From assembly GCA_025174535.1 (NCBI GenBank), contig JALBUN010000010.1:744001-808000 (forward strand): a stretch of 64,000 nucleotides of DNA. Reading direction: 5' to 3'. Shown here one piece after another: positions 61,129 to 64,000 of this stretch (positions are counted from its first letter, which is position 1; the number at the start of each line of letters is the position of its first letter). The stretch comes from Cantharellus purpuraceus (Eukaryota > Basidiomycota > Agaricomycetes > Cantharellales > Hydnaceae). The notes below the pieces were generated by a model. That model did not search any database. It was not told the DNA's origin and saw only the letters and a program-made list of their open reading frames with translations. A program made the translations under genes and the position numbers.

Positions 61129-62774
61129 ATGTTTCGCGGCCTTCGCCTCTTGGTTCCACACGCCATTAAACCATATTATTGCATTGCAGCGCCAACTCTC
61201 CATCTATTAAGCTTGCCATCCGTCCTATCTGTCTCTCGGACCATGTCGTCGATTTCAAGCGCGCTCGACGAACCTGCACCAAAGCGAGTAAGAACTGATG
61301 AGCCACGCAAGGTGCAAATATCTGGCATGACAATTGCTTAGAGCATGATCGATCCTGACAACTTACATGTAGCTAATTGGAACGCACAATGGCACGTTTC
61401 ATTGCGACGAGGCGCTTGCAGTCTTTCTCTTGCGCCTCACAGACACGTACATGGATGCTAGTGAGCAAGTTGCTCGTTAGCGCTCCTCTCGAATTGACGT
61501 TAGTCGTTCGTTTAGATCTTGTGCGTACGCGTGACCCGTCCAAGCTTGCACAGTGCGATATTGTTGTGGATGTCGGCGGGGTGTATGACGTTGCTGCACA
61601 ACGCTTTGACCACCACCAGCGTGGTTTCGAGGAAGTATTTGGACATGATAAATATGTGAATATAAAGCTGAGCAGTGCAGGGCTGGTATACAAGTAAGTA
61701 TTGTCGCGTGGTCGGCTCGACGACACAAGCGAGCGAGCGAGTCGTACGATTGATGGTGTCACTCGTAGACACTTTGGAAAGGAAGTCATCGCTAAGAGAC
61801 TTGGACTTGCAACGGCGCATCAAGATGTTGAGGCGTTGTATCTAAAATTATATGGCGTACTCACCTTCTTGTCTCTCAGTCTTATTTATTCTGAAGCATT
61901 GTTTTCGCACAGAATTTCATCGAGTCTATTGATGCCATTGATAATGGCATCTCCCAATATGATACTTCTCTTGGTCTGGAGCCACGGTACAAAAACCGGA
62001 CAGACTTATCAAACCGTGTCGGGTGGCTAAATCCAGAGTGGAATGAAAGTGTCGATGCGAAGAGTGTAGACGTGAGTTTCATACTTATATCGGTCATCTA
62101 ACGCAAGTCCTACGATCTTCACCTCATACGTAGGAGCGATTTGCAAATGCATCGAAGTTATCAGGAGAAGAGTTTCTCAACCGACTAGATTATTACGGCA
62201 AATCTTGGCTGCCCGCACGTGATTTGATAGTTGCAGGTCTGAATGCGAGAAAACAGGTCGATCCCAGTGGTAAAATCATGCTTTTTGACCAATTCGCTCC
62301 ATGGAAGGCGAGTTTCCATCTGGACTTTGCCCAGCTGGAGCAGTAGCTGATGTAGATCACGGCCAGGTGCACTTATTTGATCTTGAACTGGGGCAGAGTA
62401 TTGCGGAAGAAGAAAAGCCTGTATACGTTTTATATCCGGACGAGACAGGCAGTAATTGGAGAGTGCAAGCTGTGCCAGTTAATCCCGAAAGCTTTGAAAG
62501 CAGAAAGGCACTGCCAGAAGCGTGCGTATTATCTCCTGATCATTTATCAAGTATTCGATCCTACGTTGTCGGATAGATGGCGAGGTCTAAGAGACGATGA
62601 ACTCTCGGAGAAAAGCGGGATTACCGGTTGCATATTTGTGCACGCATCCGGATTCATTGGTGGTAAGCTAGTCGTTCCCTGCATGGTTACAATGAAGTAA
62701 CTTTAACGTGTGCGGCAGGAGTCAAGACGAGAGATGGTGCATTGCAGTTGGCAAAGACAGCATTGACATTGTAA
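61129..62774 (+). CDS. MYG1: MYG1 exonuclease (UPF0160, DHH-like)
   Basis: MYG1-family 3'-5' RNA exonuclease, known in animals to act in nucleus and mitochondria. Core segments: [20 protein letters not shown] (61377-61435), [33 protein letters not shown] (61594-61640, DHH-type metal site), [30 protein letters not shown] and [10 protein letters not shown]. Then come [20 protein letters not shown] and [13 protein letters not shown], with a last exon ending ..AKTALTL at 62774. Metal-binding His and Asp residues are present. Two in-frame ATGs exist: 61129 adds 38 residues with no Asp or Glu, resembling a mitochondrial presequence. The second, at 61243, opens the usual MSSISS.. form with a basic [11 protein letters not shown] stretch. 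The intron after PWK begins with GC (GCGAGT). Confidence 0.9.
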
Positions 62775-63093
62775 ATACAGTATGACCTGCTTGCGTGTCT
62801 TTACATAACTGTCCCGGCTTGCCCTTCTGGGTTGTTACTGTGACCGACTAAGCGCTTGCCGTTTACGCAAGCAGATTCGTGCTCGCCGCACTGTGTTTGT
62901 TTTACATACATCCAAGCTCATCCAAGCACCCTAACACATACAGCTATTGTATTTCTTTTCATCTTCACCTTCAGGCCATCAGGAACAATCGCTGGATACG
63001 TGCGTTCGTACTATTACAGCGCCGCCAATCTTGCCAAGGCGTCTTTCAACTCACCGCCGCTGGTGGCTCTTCTCTTCGCTACCACCATCACAC
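62775..63093. other. Intergenic region MYG1 / MGNSQS gene
   Basis: 319 bp, presumed 3' UTR and promoter. Nothing else was recognised. Confidence 0.3.
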
Positions 63094-64000
63094 ATGGGCA
63101 ATTCTCAATCAGCCTCATTCACGCGCAGACATCCAGTCCCTCTTCAATCACAATCAACTGACACTCCGCATGCTTCACACCCACCTGCCCAAGATACGCT
63201 TGGTACGGCAGAGGTCAACCAATCGCTCACTCAGGAAAACGAGCCCCCTCGTAATGTCATTCAAAGGCGGAGGTCCCTCATGAAATTTCCTTCTCTACGG
63301 AGACGTCCGCGTAGTGTCGTTGGATTGCATGACCAAAGTCTTGGTATGTTCTTGGATAACCTCCTTGCTTCCCTTTGGCGACTAAATGTGTTTTAGTCAC
63401 AGATCCACAAGCATTTGGCCCGTCTCCCCCATCGCGTCGCCGATGGCGTGCCCTTAGTGGCCTGAAAAGCAGACCTGTTAGTACGTTAGCTACTTCCAGC
63501 TCATCCACCACCGTTTTGCAGTCACAAGATGCTGTTGAACGCCCCATCACTGATCCGCCACGTAGCGAGAAGGGTAAGGAGCGTGAAACCGATGTTTCAG
63601 AGACTGTTCAGGCCGATAAGCTTAATAATTTGCCGGAGGAGGTTAACAACGATGGGGTCTCCCTTGGTCCTTTTGCCGATGAGAACAGGGGATTTGGGCC
63701 ATCGTCCGAAGTCATGCTCCAAGAGCTGCGTGACTTGCAAGATACTTTCTCTGCTCAAGAGGAACGTCAGGCTGATATCGGCGTGGTCCCCAAATCTGGG
63801 TTCGACGCTGAGAGCAGTCGGAGTCAGGTAGATCGCCCTCCAACACCTATGCCACCCTGTGGCATAAGTCCTACATCTGGGTCCAGGGGAAGCGATGCAC
63901 TTGACAATAGTTCTCCCACCGCACTCGCGGAAGCACTTGGTTCATGGATGGGTGGCCGACCGCGCCCAGAGAATGCGGAATCCACATTGAATGATTGTCC
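63094..64000 (+). CDS. Probable N-myristoylated protein, disordered N-terminal part (3' end off window)
   Basis: Starts MGNSQS at 63094, a classic N-myristoylation signal (Gly2, Asn3, Ser6) that would attach the protein to membranes once Met is removed. Exon 1 is 63094..63343; exon 2 starts at 63397 and stays open to the window edge. Two basic clusters, QRRRSLMKFPSLRRRPRS and PSRRRWRALSGLKSR, could add electrostatic membrane contact. The rest so far is polar and disordered, with Ser, Pro and Glu runs. No catalytic domain is visible. Similar MGN-starting agaric proteins often carry a RING finger near the C-terminus, but that part is not in view, so the function is unassigned. Confidence 0.75.

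Noticed and set aside
1..64000. CRISPR arrays, rRNA, bacterial operons, integrated virus or transposase genes
   Set aside because: No regularly spaced repeats, rRNA segments, Shine-Dalgarno-type operon structure, or reverse-transcriptase/transposase/capsid motifs were seen in any frame.

Overview
The window is nuclear DNA from a filamentous basidiomycete, most likely an Agaricomycete. The genes are cut by many short introns, mostly about 45-65 nt with GT..AG ends. Several are types common in mushroom-forming fungi: a lactose-permease-like sugar transporter, an agaric F-box/LRR protein, a TALE homeodomain regulator and a basidiomycete-type P450. I see no rRNA, tRNA, CRISPR array, prokaryotic signal or intact transposon. 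The exact species cannot be told from this sequence.

Layout. 0-14.9 kb: NCA2 (partial, minus), an ornithine cyclodeaminase/mu-crystallin protein, the meiotic MutS homologue MSH5, the TORC2 subunit Rictor/Ste20, and ribosomal protein uL22 (RPL17). 15-31.8 kb: a sugar transporter (minus), a CTD-kinase cyclin (CTK2, minus) divergent from a G-patch protein, an F-box protein (minus), a PQ-loop vacuolar amino-acid transporter (minus), prohibitin-2, the ESCRT-I subunit VPS37 (minus) divergent from exosome subunit RRP40, and EAF6 of the NuA4 acetyltransferase (minus). 32-49 kb: a small unrecognised five-exon gene assembled here by hand, a cytochrome P450, the U6 snRNA exonuclease USB1, an F-box-like fragment, a CoA-transferase family III protein, and the septation/mitotic-exit scaffold Cdc11/Nud1. 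49-61 kb is gene-poor, with one GC-rich TALE homeodomain gene in the middle and several unresolved exon candidates. 61-64 kb: MYG1 exonuclease and the 5' part of a probable N-myristoylated protein.

Most genes are housekeeping and conserved: mitochondrial maintenance (NCA2, PHB2, perhaps MYG1), RNA metabolism (RRP40, USB1, CTK2, G-patch protein), meiosis (MSH5), TORC2 signalling, endosomal sorting and septation. They do not form a metabolic cluster. Compact divergent pairs, with only 44, 74 and 103 bp between start codons, suggest shared promoters for VPS37/RRP40, CTK2/G-patch and NCA2/cyclodeaminase.

I found no convincing new multi-gene system. The points most worth checking are the small five-exon gene at 32.2 kb, the two-start arrangement of MYG1, two introns that appear to use GC donors, a long low-complexity insertion inside the P450, and the unresolved exons around the homeodomain gene. 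All exon structures were inferred by eye from reading frame, splice consensus and family resemblance, without alignment or RNA data.
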